DNA of 13,778 nucleotides from a bacterium. GTDB lineage: Bacteria > Hydrogenedentota > Hydrogenedentia > Hydrogenedentiales > SLHB01. Each line of letters begins with the position of its first letter. Position 1 is the stretch's first letter. The position numbers and the translations under genes were made by a program. The DNA lies in assembly GCA_024231375.1 (NCBI GenBank), contig JAAEQP010001324.1, forward strand, positions 1 through 13,778, given 5' to 3'. This document shows positions 6,030 through 13,594 of this stretch, in pieces. The notes under the pieces were generated by a model. That model saw only the letters and a list, made by a program, of their open reading frames with translations. It had not been told where the DNA came from and made no database searches.

Positions 6030-7028
6030 CTAGTCGGTCAATCGCCCCCTGGGCTGAGCGCCACGAACGATAGCTTCCGGTTCCTCGGCAATGGTGCGCG
6101 AGAAGGCTTTGAGGTGCCGCACGGTTTCGCGCAAGTCCATGATCATGTCCTCGATAGCGGGCCGTCCGTCGCGAACCAAGTCGCGTGCGTCGCCGGAAAG
6201 GGATTCGGCATTCGTGAGCGTGGAGTCCAAGGTGTCGGCGACACCATCCAACTCTTCGGCCAGGCTGGACACTCGCTCCATGGTTTCGCGCACCTTGACC
6301 AGAGATGCGTCAACGTTCTCTCGATTGTCGGTCACGAGGTCGGACAGGTCAGACACCAGCGTATGCACGGACTCCTCGATTTCCTCGACCTTCTCAAGGA
6401 TAGCGGCGAGGTTCTCGCGGCTGTCGCCCACCACGTCCCGCACATCTTGAACAAGTCCCTTGCCTTCGACGACAGTCTCATCGACGTTGCCGAGAATGTC
6501 AGCGAGGCTGACGAGTTCTTCGTCCTCAGTCTCTTCGACGCCGAGCAGTTCGATCACGTCTTCCAGCGCATCGCGCACGGTGACGGCAAGGTCGGTGGCC
6601 TGATCGAGTAGGCCGCCTTCCCGCACGGGGATTTCCGAACCGGGCGGACGCCGGGGCGCATCACGAAGGCCCGTGGTGATTTCGAGGTGCTTCTCGGCCG
6701 TGAGGCTCGCCTGTCCGGCATAGGCGAGGCACTCCTCGTTGATGGGGATACCCGGTTGAACCCGGAAATCGACCCGGACGAGTTCGGGGTTCTCGGAGTC
6801 GAGAGCGATTCCCTCGACGCGGCCGACCTTGGCCCCGCCAAAGCGGACAAGGGCACCCTTGTTCAACCCCAGGGTGTCCTTGAACCGCACGTAATAGCGG
6901 GGGGAGTCGTCCGCCTTCCAGTTGCCGGTGGCGGCTACCATGAACCCGGCGAACACAGCGATGCCAGCCAGCACCATAGCGCCGGCCTTCACCTCGGTCA
7001 TCGTGAAATTGCTTCTTCCATTCGGCAT
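6030..7028 (-). CDS. mlaD: MlaD-like MCE-domain protein
   Basis: This 332-residue protein is the substrate-binding MCE subunit of a lipid ABC transporter. It has one N-terminal membrane helix (about residues 15-34, AGAMVLAGIAVFAGFMVAAT). The MCE domain follows (about 42-120), with YYVRFKDTLGLNKGALVRFG and GAKVGRVEGI, then ASLTAEKHLEITTG. The remaining 200 or so residues are mostly charged, with VxxLxxL-type repeats, and should form long helices or a coiled coil. That is longer than E. coli MlaD (183 residues), so it may form a tube or bridge towards the outer membrane like other long MCE proteins. The gene starts 18 bp after the mlaF stop. Confidence 0.9.
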   Translation of the reverse strand: MPNGRSNFTMTEVKAGAMVLAGIAVFAGFMVAATGNWKADDSPRYYVRFKDTLGLNKGALVRFGGAKVGRVEGIALDSENPELVRVDFRVQPGIPINEECLAYAGQASLTAEKHLEITTGLRDAPRRPPGSEIPVREGGLLDQATDLAVTVRDALEDVIELLGVEETEDEELVSLADILGNVDETVVEGKGLVQDVRDVVGDSRENLAAILEKVEEIEESVHTLVSDLSDLVTDNRENVDASLVKVRETMERVSSLAEELDGVADTLDSTLTNAESLSGDARDLVRDGRPAIEDMIMDLRETVRHLKAFSRTIAEEPEAIVRGAQPRGRLTD

Positions 7029-7046
7029 TCAGGCCCCCGCTTGCAT

Positions 7047-7847
7047 CTACGTTTCCCGGGTGAGGTGGCGGATGTAGTCAGTCCTGTCTCCGCCTTCCTC
7101 GTCCGGGCGCCGCTCAAAGAACTGACGCACAAAGGGGTTTTCCGACCGCTCCAACTCCTCGAGCGTCCCCATGCCGGCGATCCGGCCCTCATGAAGCATG
7201 CACACGCGATCCGCGATGAGCCGCACGCTGGCCATCTCGTGTGTGACCACGACGCTGGTCAGGCCGAAGGTACTCTGCATCTTGCGGATGAGCATGTCAA
7301 TGCCCGCGGCGACGATGGGATCGAGGCCGGCGGAGGGTTCGTCGTACAGGATGATCTCGGGGTCCATGGCCATGGCCCGCGCCAGGCCCGCCCGTTTGCG
7401 CATGCCGCCGCTCAATTCGGATGGGAGAAGGTGTTCGCACCCGCCCAGACCGACCAGTTCGAGCTTGATGCGGGTCATGATCTCGATGGTCGATTCTTTG
7501 AGCTTGGTGTGCTCGCGAAGGGGCAGCGCTACGTTGTCCGCGAGGGACATGGAGTTGAACAATGCCGCTCCCTGGAAGCACATGCCGAGCCGCGTGCGGA
7601 TCGCGCTGCGTTCCTTGTCGCCCATGGCGGTGAAGTCGCGCCCGTTGATCGAGATGGCGCCCGAATGAGGACGCATCAAGCCCACGAGGTTGCGGAGCAG
7701 GGTGCTCTTGCCACAGCCGCTCCCGCCCAGGATTACAAACGTCTCGCCCCGGGGGACGGAGAAGCTGATGTCCTCCAGGACGGTACGGTCGCCGTACTTC
7801 GCGACGAGATTGCGCACCTCGATGGCCTGTTTCGTTTCTGCAGTCAC
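7047..7847 (-). CDS. mlaF: MlaF-like ABC transporter ATPase
   Basis: This 266-residue cytoplasmic ATPase powers the MCE transporter. The Walker A motif is GGSGCGKST (41-49, with K47). The Q-loop Gln is Q92 in GMCFQGAALFNSMS. The signature is LSGGMRKRAGLARAMA (145-160), Walker B is IILYDEPSAGLDP (165-177) and the switch His is H203 in VVVTHE. LSGGMRKR and the FQ-ALFNSM wording are typical of the MlaF/MkL subfamily rather than other ABC importers. It starts at GTG 7847 with AGGA about 8 bp upstream, 9 bp after the mlaE stop, so the two genes are tightly coupled. In E. coli MlaF is bound by the STAS protein MlaB. The STAS gene two genes upstream is the obvious candidate partner. Confidence 0.95.
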   Translation of the reverse strand: MTAETKQAIEVRNLVAKYGDRTVLEDISFSVPRGETFVILGGSGCGKSTLLRNLVGLMRPHSGAISINGRDFTAMGDKERSAIRTRLGMCFQGAALFNSMSLADNVALPLREHTKLKESTIEIMTRIKLELVGLGGCEHLLPSELSGGMRKRAGLARAMAMDPEIILYDEPSAGLDPIVAAGIDMLIRKMQSTFGLTSVVVTHEMASVRLIADRVCMLHEGRIAGMGTLEELERSENPFVRQFFERRPDEEGGDRTDYIRHLTRET

Positions 7848-7856
7848 TAGGCGATC

Positions 7857-8660
7857 CTATAGAGCAAAATAGAACAAGGTTGTGAATACAAGGTCAACAA
7901 TGATGATGTAGAAGATCGAGGTGACAACGGAGGAGGTGGTCATCTTCCCCACGCCCTCGGCGCCTCCTTCGACCTGGAACCCGCGGTATACGCCCACCCA
8001 ACAAATGACGAGGGCGTAGAACACACTCTTGGTCATTCCGGTTGCGAAGTCTTTCACGAGCAGCGATTTCAGGGTGTTCTCGATGTAGAGGTCCGGGTCG
8101 ATGTGCAGGACCCCAACGGACAACGCGTAGCCGCCAAGCATCATGATGAACATGGCCAGCACCGTGAGACAGGGGATGGCGGCGACCATGGCCAGGAACT
8201 TGGGGACCACGAGAAACTTCACGGGATTGACGCCCATGACTTCGAGGGCGTCGATTTCCTCGGACACTTTCATGGTACCGATCTCGGCCGTGATGGCCGA
8301 TCCGCTTCGGCCGGCGAGGAGGATGGCGGTCATGAGTGGGGCGAGTTCGCGCACGGCGGCGACGCCCACGAGGTTGGCGATGTACTGGGTGGCCGCAAAC
8401 CGGGCGAGTTGGTATGACGCCTGCATCGCCATGATGGCCCCAATGAGGAAGCAGATGAGTCCCACGATAGGCAATGAATGGGCGCCGATTTCCACGAAAT
8501 TGTAGATGGTGCTCCGGACGCGGAGCCCCCGGCCCCGGACCGGCGCCACGAAGGTCCAATGCATGGTGTCGACAATCAGTACGCACACACGCCCCATGCC
8601 GTGCAGAAAGCCCAAAGTGGCGCGGCCCGTGGCGCCCGCTAGAAGCGTGAAGCCTGTCAT
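7857..8660 (-). CDS. mlaE: MlaE-like ABC transporter permease
   Basis: This 267-residue integral membrane protein is the permease of the MCE lipid transporter. Hydrophobic segments lie at about 60-85, 145-185 and 205-265. The family's conserved cytoplasmic coupling region is present: RELAPLMTAILLAGRSGSAI followed by AEIGTMKVSEEIDALEVMG. VPKFLAMVAAIPCL and YRGFQVEGGAEGVG are also typical. Some bacteria have a STAS domain fused to the N-terminus of MlaE. Here the first 60 residues carry none, and a separate STAS gene ends 52 bp upstream instead. Start ATG 8660. AAGGA lies some 14 bp upstream, so initiation may be weak or rely on coupling. Confidence 0.94.
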   Translation of the reverse strand: MTGFTLLAGATGRATLGFLHGMGRVCVLIVDTMHWTFVAPVRGRGLRVRSTIYNFVEIGAHSLPIVGLICFLIGAIMAMQASYQLARFAATQYIANLVGVAAVRELAPLMTAILLAGRSGSAITAEIGTMKVSEEIDALEVMGVNPVKFLVVPKFLAMVAAIPCLTVLAMFIMMLGGYALSVGVLHIDPDLYIENTLKSLLVKDFATGMTKSVFYALVICWVGVYRGFQVEGGAEGVGKMTTSSVVTSIFYIIIVDLVFTTLFYFAL

Positions 8661-8712
8661 GGGATGGGGTGGGTTCCTTTCAAACCTCGGAACGCGCCGC
8701 GAATGTGCGCCG

Positions 8713-9030
8713 TCAGGCGCCGTCCTGCACCTCGAACACCGTGTCCAGACGCGAGAGTTGAAGTACCTTCATCACGGCCGTGGACGGCGACCGCAATACG
8801 AACCCGGACTTCTTTTTCTTTGCCGCACGCAACCCTTCCACGAGGGTCGCCACGCCGGAGCTGTCCATGTAAGCAACATCGCCCAAGTCGATGACAAGGG
8901 CGCCGTCGGAACGGGGAATCGCTTTGGTGATCGCCTCGCGCAGATCGGGCGAGCTGTACAGGTCCACTTCCCCCGATACCGCAATGACTCGCGCGTCGTC
9001 CGTTCCAGTCTCAGTGATTTCCAGGGCCAT
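8713..9030 (-). CDS. STAS-domain anti-sigma factor antagonist (RsbV/SpoIIAA-like), possible MlaB equivalent
   Basis: This 105-residue protein is a stand-alone STAS domain. The first strands contain VIAVSGEVDLYSSPDLREAI. The phosphorylation loop reads VAYMDSSGVATLVEG, with S58 at the position phosphorylated in SpoIIAA. It should therefore be phosphorylated by an RsbW-type kinase and dephosphorylated by a SpoIIE-type phosphatase. Genes for both lie immediately upstream. The sequence then has an unusual run of four lysines (about 71-74, AAKKKKSG). The gene also lies just before mlaE, where a MlaB-type STAS subunit would be expected. MlaB normally binds MlaF, so this protein might serve both roles, but that is inference. 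AAGGA lies about 8 bp before the ATG at 9030. Confidence 0.9.
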   Translation of the reverse strand: MALEITETGTDDARVIAVSGEVDLYSSPDLREAITKAIPRSDGALVIDLGDVAYMDSSGVATLVEGLRAAKKKKSGFVLRSPSTAVMKVLQLSRLDTVFEVQDGA

Positions 9031-9084
9031 TCACACGTCCTTTTCTCAGCGTTCGCACTTGCTTGTCGGTCAAACCGGGCCCGG

Positions 9085-9537
9085 TCACGTTCCGGGGGGC
9101 GATTCCTCCGGCAGATTCAACCGCATGGTCACGCAGTTGCCCTGCCTGTCGGGACCGCCGGTTTCGAATTCCACACCGTCGAATACCTCATAGATGAGCC
9201 CCATGCCAAGCCCGCCGGGTTTGACGCGCTTGCGGCTCGGCGTGCCTGTCCGTTTCCGGGCCACGCGCTTGGGATCGGCCGCCTGGCCTTCGTCGCGCAC
9301 ACGCACGATCACGGCGCCGGGTTCGGCCCGGAGGGTCAATTCCATCACGCCGTCGGTGCGGCCGGCGTAGGCGTGGCGAATCGCATTGGAACACGCTTCG
9401 TCCACCGCCAGGACCACGTTGTCGATCCGCGACGGTTCTACCCCGAATTCGGTGACATAGCTGCGCACCAGACCCCGCACAGCCGCGAGCAGGCGCGGGT
9501 CGGACGCAAGCCGGAGCTGCATTTCATTGTTGGCCAT
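9085..9537 (-). CDS. Anti-sigma factor serine kinase (RsbW/SpoIIAB-like HATPase)
   Basis: This 150-residue protein has a GHKL-type ATPase fold. The N box is VDEACSNAIRHAY (E47, N51), the G1 box VRDEGQ (D82, G84) and the G2 box GGLGMGL (108-114). These motifs and the length fit RsbW/SpoIIAB kinases, which phosphorylate a STAS antagonist and bind either it or a sigma factor. A basic stretch (KRVARKRTGTPSRKRVKPGG, 90-109) replaces the shorter ATP lid of typical members. The STAS partner is encoded next, 54 bp downstream, and the opposing phosphatase is upstream. No sigma factor gene is in the window, so the kinase target other than the STAS protein is unknown. Start ATG 9537, 38 bp after the phosphatase stop, with a weak ribosome binding site (GGGATGG). 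Confidence 0.9.
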   Translation of the reverse strand: MANNEMQLRLASDPRLLAAVRGLVRSYVTEFGVEPSRIDNVVLAVDEACSNAIRHAYAGRTDGVMELTLRAEPGAVIVRVRDEGQAADPKRVARKRTGTPSRKRVKPGGLGMGLIYEVFDGVEFETGGPDRQGNCVTMRLNLPEESPPGT

Positions 9538-9575
9538 TCAAACCATCCCGCGTTCCGCCGCACGGCCCGGACACG

Positions 9576-11249
9576 TCATGCGCCCATGTACCGGAGCGCG
9601 ATCATCGTGCAGTCATCGTGCGGTACGCCGGGCTCACAGTACCGTTCAACCGCGTGACGGACATCGGTCACCACGCCTTTCGGACCCGCCTCGTGGGCGT
9701 CGTGCGCAGCTTGGCACAGCCGCTCCATCCCGAATTCGTTTAGACCCCGTTCCCTCGCGGCGTTCTCACGCGCCTCCACGATCCCGTCCGTATACAACAG
9801 GATCGTGTCGCCGGGATTCAAGGCAACCTCCGCAGTATCCCAGGGCCCGTCGCCCAAGACACCGGCCGGAGGTCCCGAAGCGCCGCCGAATACGCGCACC
9901 CCCTTCCGCGTGATGCGGATGGTGGGATGGTGTCCTGCGTTGCTGTAGGTGGCTCGTCCCGTGCTCAGATCAAGGGTCAGATAGGCCAACGTGCAGAAGG
10001 TGCCACGTTGGCTCCGCTCGAAGAGTTCCGCATTGAGCGCGCGGAGGACGGCGTCCGGCGGGGCGTCGCCACGGGCGCAGAGCCGGAACTCGGCGAGAAG
10101 TTGGGCCATGGTGAGCGCGGCCGGTACGCCTTTCCCGCTGACGTCGCCGATGAGAATGCCGACGCGGTTCTCCGCGGGCCGGACAAGATCGTAGAAATCG
10201 CCTCCCACGGTTTTGGCCGGACAGGTTTGCCCATATACCTGGAACCGGGGATCGTCGTCGGGCCATTCCTTGACAAGAAACCCCTCCTGGATGGTCCAGG
10301 CATGTTGGATCTCTTGCTCCATGCGCTGCTTCTCAAGCATCTGCTGATGCATGGTGGCGTTTTCCAACGCCAGACCGGCGCTGTTGCCCACGGCCGTGCT
10401 GAGCAGCATGTGCTCGTGGGTGTACTGCTGCCCTTCCCGGTTGGTGTCGATGTAGAGGATGCCCAGGATTCCCGATTTGCCGCGCACGGGCGCGCAGATA
10501 ATGGACCGGAGATGGAGGGACACGACGCTCTGCGCAAGGTTGAGTTCGGTGTCGTGTTCCGTGTCCTGGTACAACACGGACTCACCTCGTTTCAGGACCC
10601 GCGCGCACACGGTGTTGCTGATCTGGATTTCGCCCTCGTCGATGTGATTGAGGACGCCCTCCTCAATCATGTGGTACTTGTGGCACACGGGGCATGGCCC
10701 GACGCTTCTGGCGTCCTTGCCTGCGAAAAAGATGGCCCCGCGTTGTGCGTCAATGGCTTTGGCGGTGGTTTCGAGGACGCGGTCCACAAGGCTGCACGGC
10801 TCATAATTCGACGAGATTTCGTTGATGACCGCGTACACGGCCCGAAGAAGAGATCCCGACGTGCCGCCGCTGTCGCCCAGCGACGATTCCTCGTTCCAGT
10901 CCACGATGGTCTCGGTGAAGTGGGTGTCCCCATCTACCGCGGGGGTGGGGGCGGGGGAGTCCTCCTCTTCGAACGTGAGGACCGTTTCGCCGATGCGGAG
11001 TTGGTCGCCGTTGCGGAGCGCACCCTCGCGTTTCTCGACACCGTTGACAACGGTGCCGTTGGTGCTGCCCATGTCGCGCCATCGGAACGCGCCGGACTCC
11101 ACGTAGACCGTCGTGTGATGCCGCGACGCCGCCTCGTCGTCGATCACGAGCCCGCAATCCACGGCCCGGCCCAGAACGATGGCATCCCCCACGGGCACTC
11201 TGCGCGAGCGTCCGCGCGGCGCGTCGAATACGAGAAACCCTCGTACCAC
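9576..11249 (-). CDS. FHA-GAF-SpoIIE phosphatase (RsbU-like PP2C phosphatase)
   Basis: This 557-residue cytoplasmic protein has three parts. The FHA domain (about 1-95) has G27-R28, S42-R43-H-H45 and GSTNGT (61-66), so it should read phosphothreonine. The GAF domain (about 134-297) carries a CxxCHxxH cluster (C186, C189, H190, H193) after the second strand. A signalling helix (about 300-325) leads to the PPM/SpoIIE phosphatase domain. Metal ligands there are D351 (VGGDFYDL), D369 (GDVSGKG), the Asp of LLYTDGIVEA and D545-D546 (HDDCTMIAL). All expected acidic residues are present. It should dephosphorylate the STAS antagonist encoded two genes downstream. The start is GTG 11249, with GGGAGG 7 bp upstream and a good promoter just before. 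It is the first gene of the operon. Confidence 0.93.
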   Translation of the reverse strand: MVRGFLVFDAPRGRSRRVPVGDAIVLGRAVDCGLVIDDEAASRHHTTVYVESGAFRWRDMGSTNGTVVNGVEKREGALRNGDQLRIGETVLTFEEEDSPAPTPAVDGDTHFTETIVDWNEESSLGDSGGTSGSLLRAVYAVINEISSNYEPCSLVDRVLETTAKAIDAQRGAIFFAGKDARSVGPCPVCHKYHMIEEGVLNHIDEGEIQISNTVCARVLKRGESVLYQDTEHDTELNLAQSVVSLHLRSIICAPVRGKSGILGILYIDTNREGQQYTHEHMLLSTAVGNSAGLALENATMHQQMLEKQRMEQEIQHAWTIQEGFLVKEWPDDDPRFQVYGQTCPAKTVGGDFYDLVRPAENRVGILIGDVSGKGVPAALTMAQLLAEFRLCARGDAPPDAVLRALNAELFERSQRGTFCTLAYLTLDLSTGRATYSNAGHHPTIRITRKGVRVFGGASGPPAGVLGDGPWDTAEVALNPGDTILLYTDGIVEARENAARERGLNEFGMERLCQAAHDAHEAGPKGVVTDVRHAVERYCEPGVPHDDCTMIALRYMGA

Positions 11250-11655
11250 GGATTGTCCTCCCGCCTGCGTCCACTGTGCTCATCTTATCGGTTAGGGAGC
11301 GCGAAGGCAACAGGCGTGGCGCTTCGGGTGTCCTGAAAGGACGTTGTGTGCAGGGGGCCTGTGGGACGAATACGTCGTATAGGACCCATGGGAGAGGTTC
11401 TGGAGTTGGTCGCCCGGGGCCCAACAGGCACGCCAGTCGGGCGATTCGGCACGGGTCGGCCTTCCGCGGAAACAGGCATGAGTCTTGAAAAGCGGAGCCG
11501 CTTCGGGCATGGTGTTTTAGTGACCGCTCTGTTGCCGTGCTTGTAGTGTAGGGCAGTTGATGGCCTCTCAAAGTCTATCGGCGCTCACAGCGGCGGGGCT
11601 CGGCACCGTGTGAGTCGCGTGGGGGCGTACAAACTTGGGAAGGAGTCCGACCACC
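11250..11655. other. 406-bp divergent intergenic region
   Basis: The region separates the minus-strand operon from the SBP-OmpA gene, and I see no credible gene in it. It holds the operon promoter (11282-11310). Three small symmetric sites could be operators: GTCCT-GAA-AGGAC (11330-11342), ATACG-T-CGTAT (about 11369-11379) and AAGCGG-AG-CCGCTT (11490-11503). The last lies within the spacer of a weak plus-strand promoter candidate, TTGAAA (11485-11490), 17 bp, CATGGT (11508-11513). Its poor -10 makes that candidate doubtful. AGGAG (11641-11645) precedes the SBP-OmpA start. Confidence 0.5.
11282..11310 (-). promoter_or_regulatory. Sigma70-type promoter of the phosphatase-to-lipoprotein operon
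   Basis: On the minus strand, TTGCCT (11310-11305) and TAAGAT (11287-11282) are separated by exactly 17 bp. Transcription would start near 11275, leaving about 26 leader bases that include the GGGAGG ribosome binding site. Confidence 0.65.
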
Positions 11656-13503
11656 ATGAACCACAAGTTCTGCTCAGTGACAGCCATTGGCGTGGCCCTG
11701 GTCGCCGTTTTCGCAGCCGCCGCAGGGGCACAGGAAACCGCCTTCTCGGACCTCGTGGGGAAGGTCGCGGTCGGAGACGCGAAGGCGACGGCCCCGCTGC
11801 AAGTGCCCTTCATCACGTGGGGCGGGGACATGGCGACGTTCTACGCGAACGGCGGTCTCGAAACGAAGCCTGGCACCATCTTCGCCAAGCAGGGCCTGAA
11901 CATGAAACTCGTGCCGGGTGACGACTTCGTCGGCCAAGTGCGCGACTACCTCGCCGGCAAGAGCCCCTTTCTTCGTGGCACGTTCCGCATGATGGGCATG
12001 GCTTCCGAAGTCATCGGTTCGGATCCGCGGACCAAAGGGGTCGTTGTACTCCAGATGACTTGGTCGGCGGGCGATCACATGGTGACCCGCCAGGGGTTGA
12101 AGACCGTCTCGGACCTCAAAGGAAAGACGGTTGTGCTGCAACAGGGCGGCCCTCACGTGGGCATGCTGGATGACATTCTGAAGACGGCCCAGTTGAGTTG
12201 GGACGACGTCAACGTGATCTGGGCCAAAGACCTGACGGCGTCGCCAAACTCGCCCGCGGAGATGTTTCGATCCAAACCCAACATCCACGCCTGCTTCGTG
12301 ATCACTCCCGACATGATCGGGTTGACGGGCGGCTTGCAGAACACGGGATCCGGAGCTGAAGGCACCGTGAAAGGCGCCCGGGTCCTTGTATCCACCGCCG
12401 AACTGTCTCGTTCGATCGCGGACGTGTACGTGTGCCGGAAGGATTTCTATGACGCCAACAAGGAACTGGTCACAAAATTCGTCGCCGGCTACCTGAAGGC
12501 ATGCGAAGAAGTCGTCGGCCTGAAGAAGGCGTACGTGTCCAAGGGGTCGCAACCCTACATGGCATTGCTGAAGATGACGCAGAGCATCTACGGCCAGGAC
12601 GTGATCCCCACCCTCGAGGAGGACGCTCACGGACTCCTGGAAGACTGCACGTTCGTCGGGTATCCGGGCAACGTGTCCTTCTTCACCGAGAAGGGCAACC
12701 TGAGCGGGTTTGAGGCCTTCCAGAAATCGGCCCTCGACCTCGCCACCAGCCGCGGATATGCCAAGGTACGTGCGGGATTGTTCCCATCCGGGCTCGACTA
12801 CGCGTCGCCGGCTTTCCTGGGCTACCTCACGAAGACGGATGCCGCCCGCGGCGACCGGTTCCGGCCGGAAGCGGTGGAGCGGGAGATCGAGGAGTTGAGC
12901 GCCGGCGGGGAACTGGACGAACGCACGATCCTGTCGTTCACCATTAACTTTGAACCCAATCAGACTTCTTTCAGTTCCGAGCAATACGGTGCGGAGTATC
13001 AACGCGTCGTGGAGATGGCGGAACGTTTCGGCAACGCCGTGGTGGCCATCCGCGGTCACGCGGACCCGACAAAAACACTTGCCGAGTTGGTGAAGGCCGG
13101 AATGAGCAAGGGCATTCTCAAACGCAGTGGCACAGCCGGGAATTGGAAGTACTCCGTGCAGGGGCGCCCCCTGAATCTCGAGTCCACCGCGGCGGTAATG
13201 GCTCTGATTGATAAGGGCGACTTTGACGGCGATCCGGAACACCGGCCGCGGGAAACCATGCAGGCCGCACTGAACCTGTCGCGGCAACGGTCCGAGGCGG
13301 TGCGCGATTCCGTCCTGAAGTATGCCGAAGGCAAGGGGCTGAAGATTGACAAGACCCAGGTTCAACCCGCGGGCGTAGGAATCCGGGAACCCTTCATCGC
13401 CAAACCCACCAACATGGACGAGGCGAAGCAGAACATGCGCGTCGAGTTTCGCCTTCTACGCGTGACGGCGGAGGTGGCCACGAAATCCGACTTCGAATTC
13501 TAG
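11656..13503 (+). CDS. Periplasmic substrate-binding protein fused to an OmpA-like domain
   Basis: This 615-residue secreted protein has a signal peptide (1-25, cleavage after AAAAGA). A type-2 periplasmic binding protein domain (about 50-375) of the NMT1/TauA/phosphonate type follows, with LKTVSDLKGKTVVLQQGG and ILKTAQLSWDDVNVIWAKDL. The C-terminal part (about 425-605) is OmpA-like. It has INFEPNQTSFS, IRGHADP (D470), NLSRQRSEAVRDSV (R545) and VGIREPF, ending NMRVEFRLL. D470 and R545 correspond to the Asp and Arg that hold diaminopimelate in OmpA, but a 60-residue insertion separates them. The protein would bind a small ligand while anchored to peptidoglycan. No permease or ATPase gene for it is nearby, so it may sense or store rather than import. 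Start ATG 11656 has AGGAG 10 bp upstream. The in-frame TTG 11635 lies before that site and is rejected. A VWA gene follows after 91 bp. Confidence 0.88.
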   Translation: MNHKFCSVTAIGVALVAVFAAAAGAQETAFSDLVGKVAVGDAKATAPLQVPFITWGGDMATFYANGGLETKPGTIFAKQGLNMKLVPGDDFVGQVRDYLAGKSPFLRGTFRMMGMASEVIGSDPRTKGVVVLQMTWSAGDHMVTRQGLKTVSDLKGKTVVLQQGGPHVGMLDDILKTAQLSWDDVNVIWAKDLTASPNSPAEMFRSKPNIHACFVITPDMIGLTGGLQNTGSGAEGTVKGARVLVSTAELSRSIADVYVCRKDFYDANKELVTKFVAGYLKACEEVVGLKKAYVSKGSQPYMALLKMTQSIYGQDVIPTLEEDAHGLLEDCTFVGYPGNVSFFTEKGNLSGFEAFQKSALDLATSRGYAKVRAGLFPSGLDYASPAFLGYLTKTDAARGDRFRPEAVEREIEELSAGGELDERTILSFTINFEPNQTSFSSEQYGAEYQRVVEMAERFGNAVVAIRGHADPTKTLAELVKAGMSKGILKRSGTAGNWKYSVQGRPLNLESTAAVMALIDKGDFDGDPEHRPRETMQAALNLSRQRSEAVRDSVLKYAEGKGLKIDKTQVQPAGVGIREPFIAKPTNMDEAKQNMRVEFRLLRVTAEVATKSDFEF

Positions 13504-13594
13504 CGTTGCGGTTCGCCCATTCCCCCTTGGCGGTGGCCACGGGCGGCAACGGCGGGGTGCTCAATGGCGGACCGACCGCCTGAGGAGGCAACAC

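Noticed and set aside
6687..7850. 387-codon plus-strand open frame opposite mlaD and mlaF
   Set aside because: The minus strand has all ABC ATPase motifs. The plus-strand translation is rich in His, Arg and Ala without structure.
9927..11336. 469-codon plus-strand open frame opposite the phosphatase gene
   Set aside because: This is the antisense shadow of a high-GC gene. The minus-strand frame carries complete FHA, GAF and SpoIIE motifs.
11635..11655. TTG start at 11635 for the SBP-OmpA protein
   Set aside because: It lies upstream of the AGGAG site and would add residues in front of a well-formed signal peptide.
11674..13365. 563-codon minus-strand open frame opposite the SBP-OmpA gene
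   Set aside because: This is an antisense shadow with no motifs or ribosome binding site. The plus-strand frame has a signal peptide and two recognisable domains.
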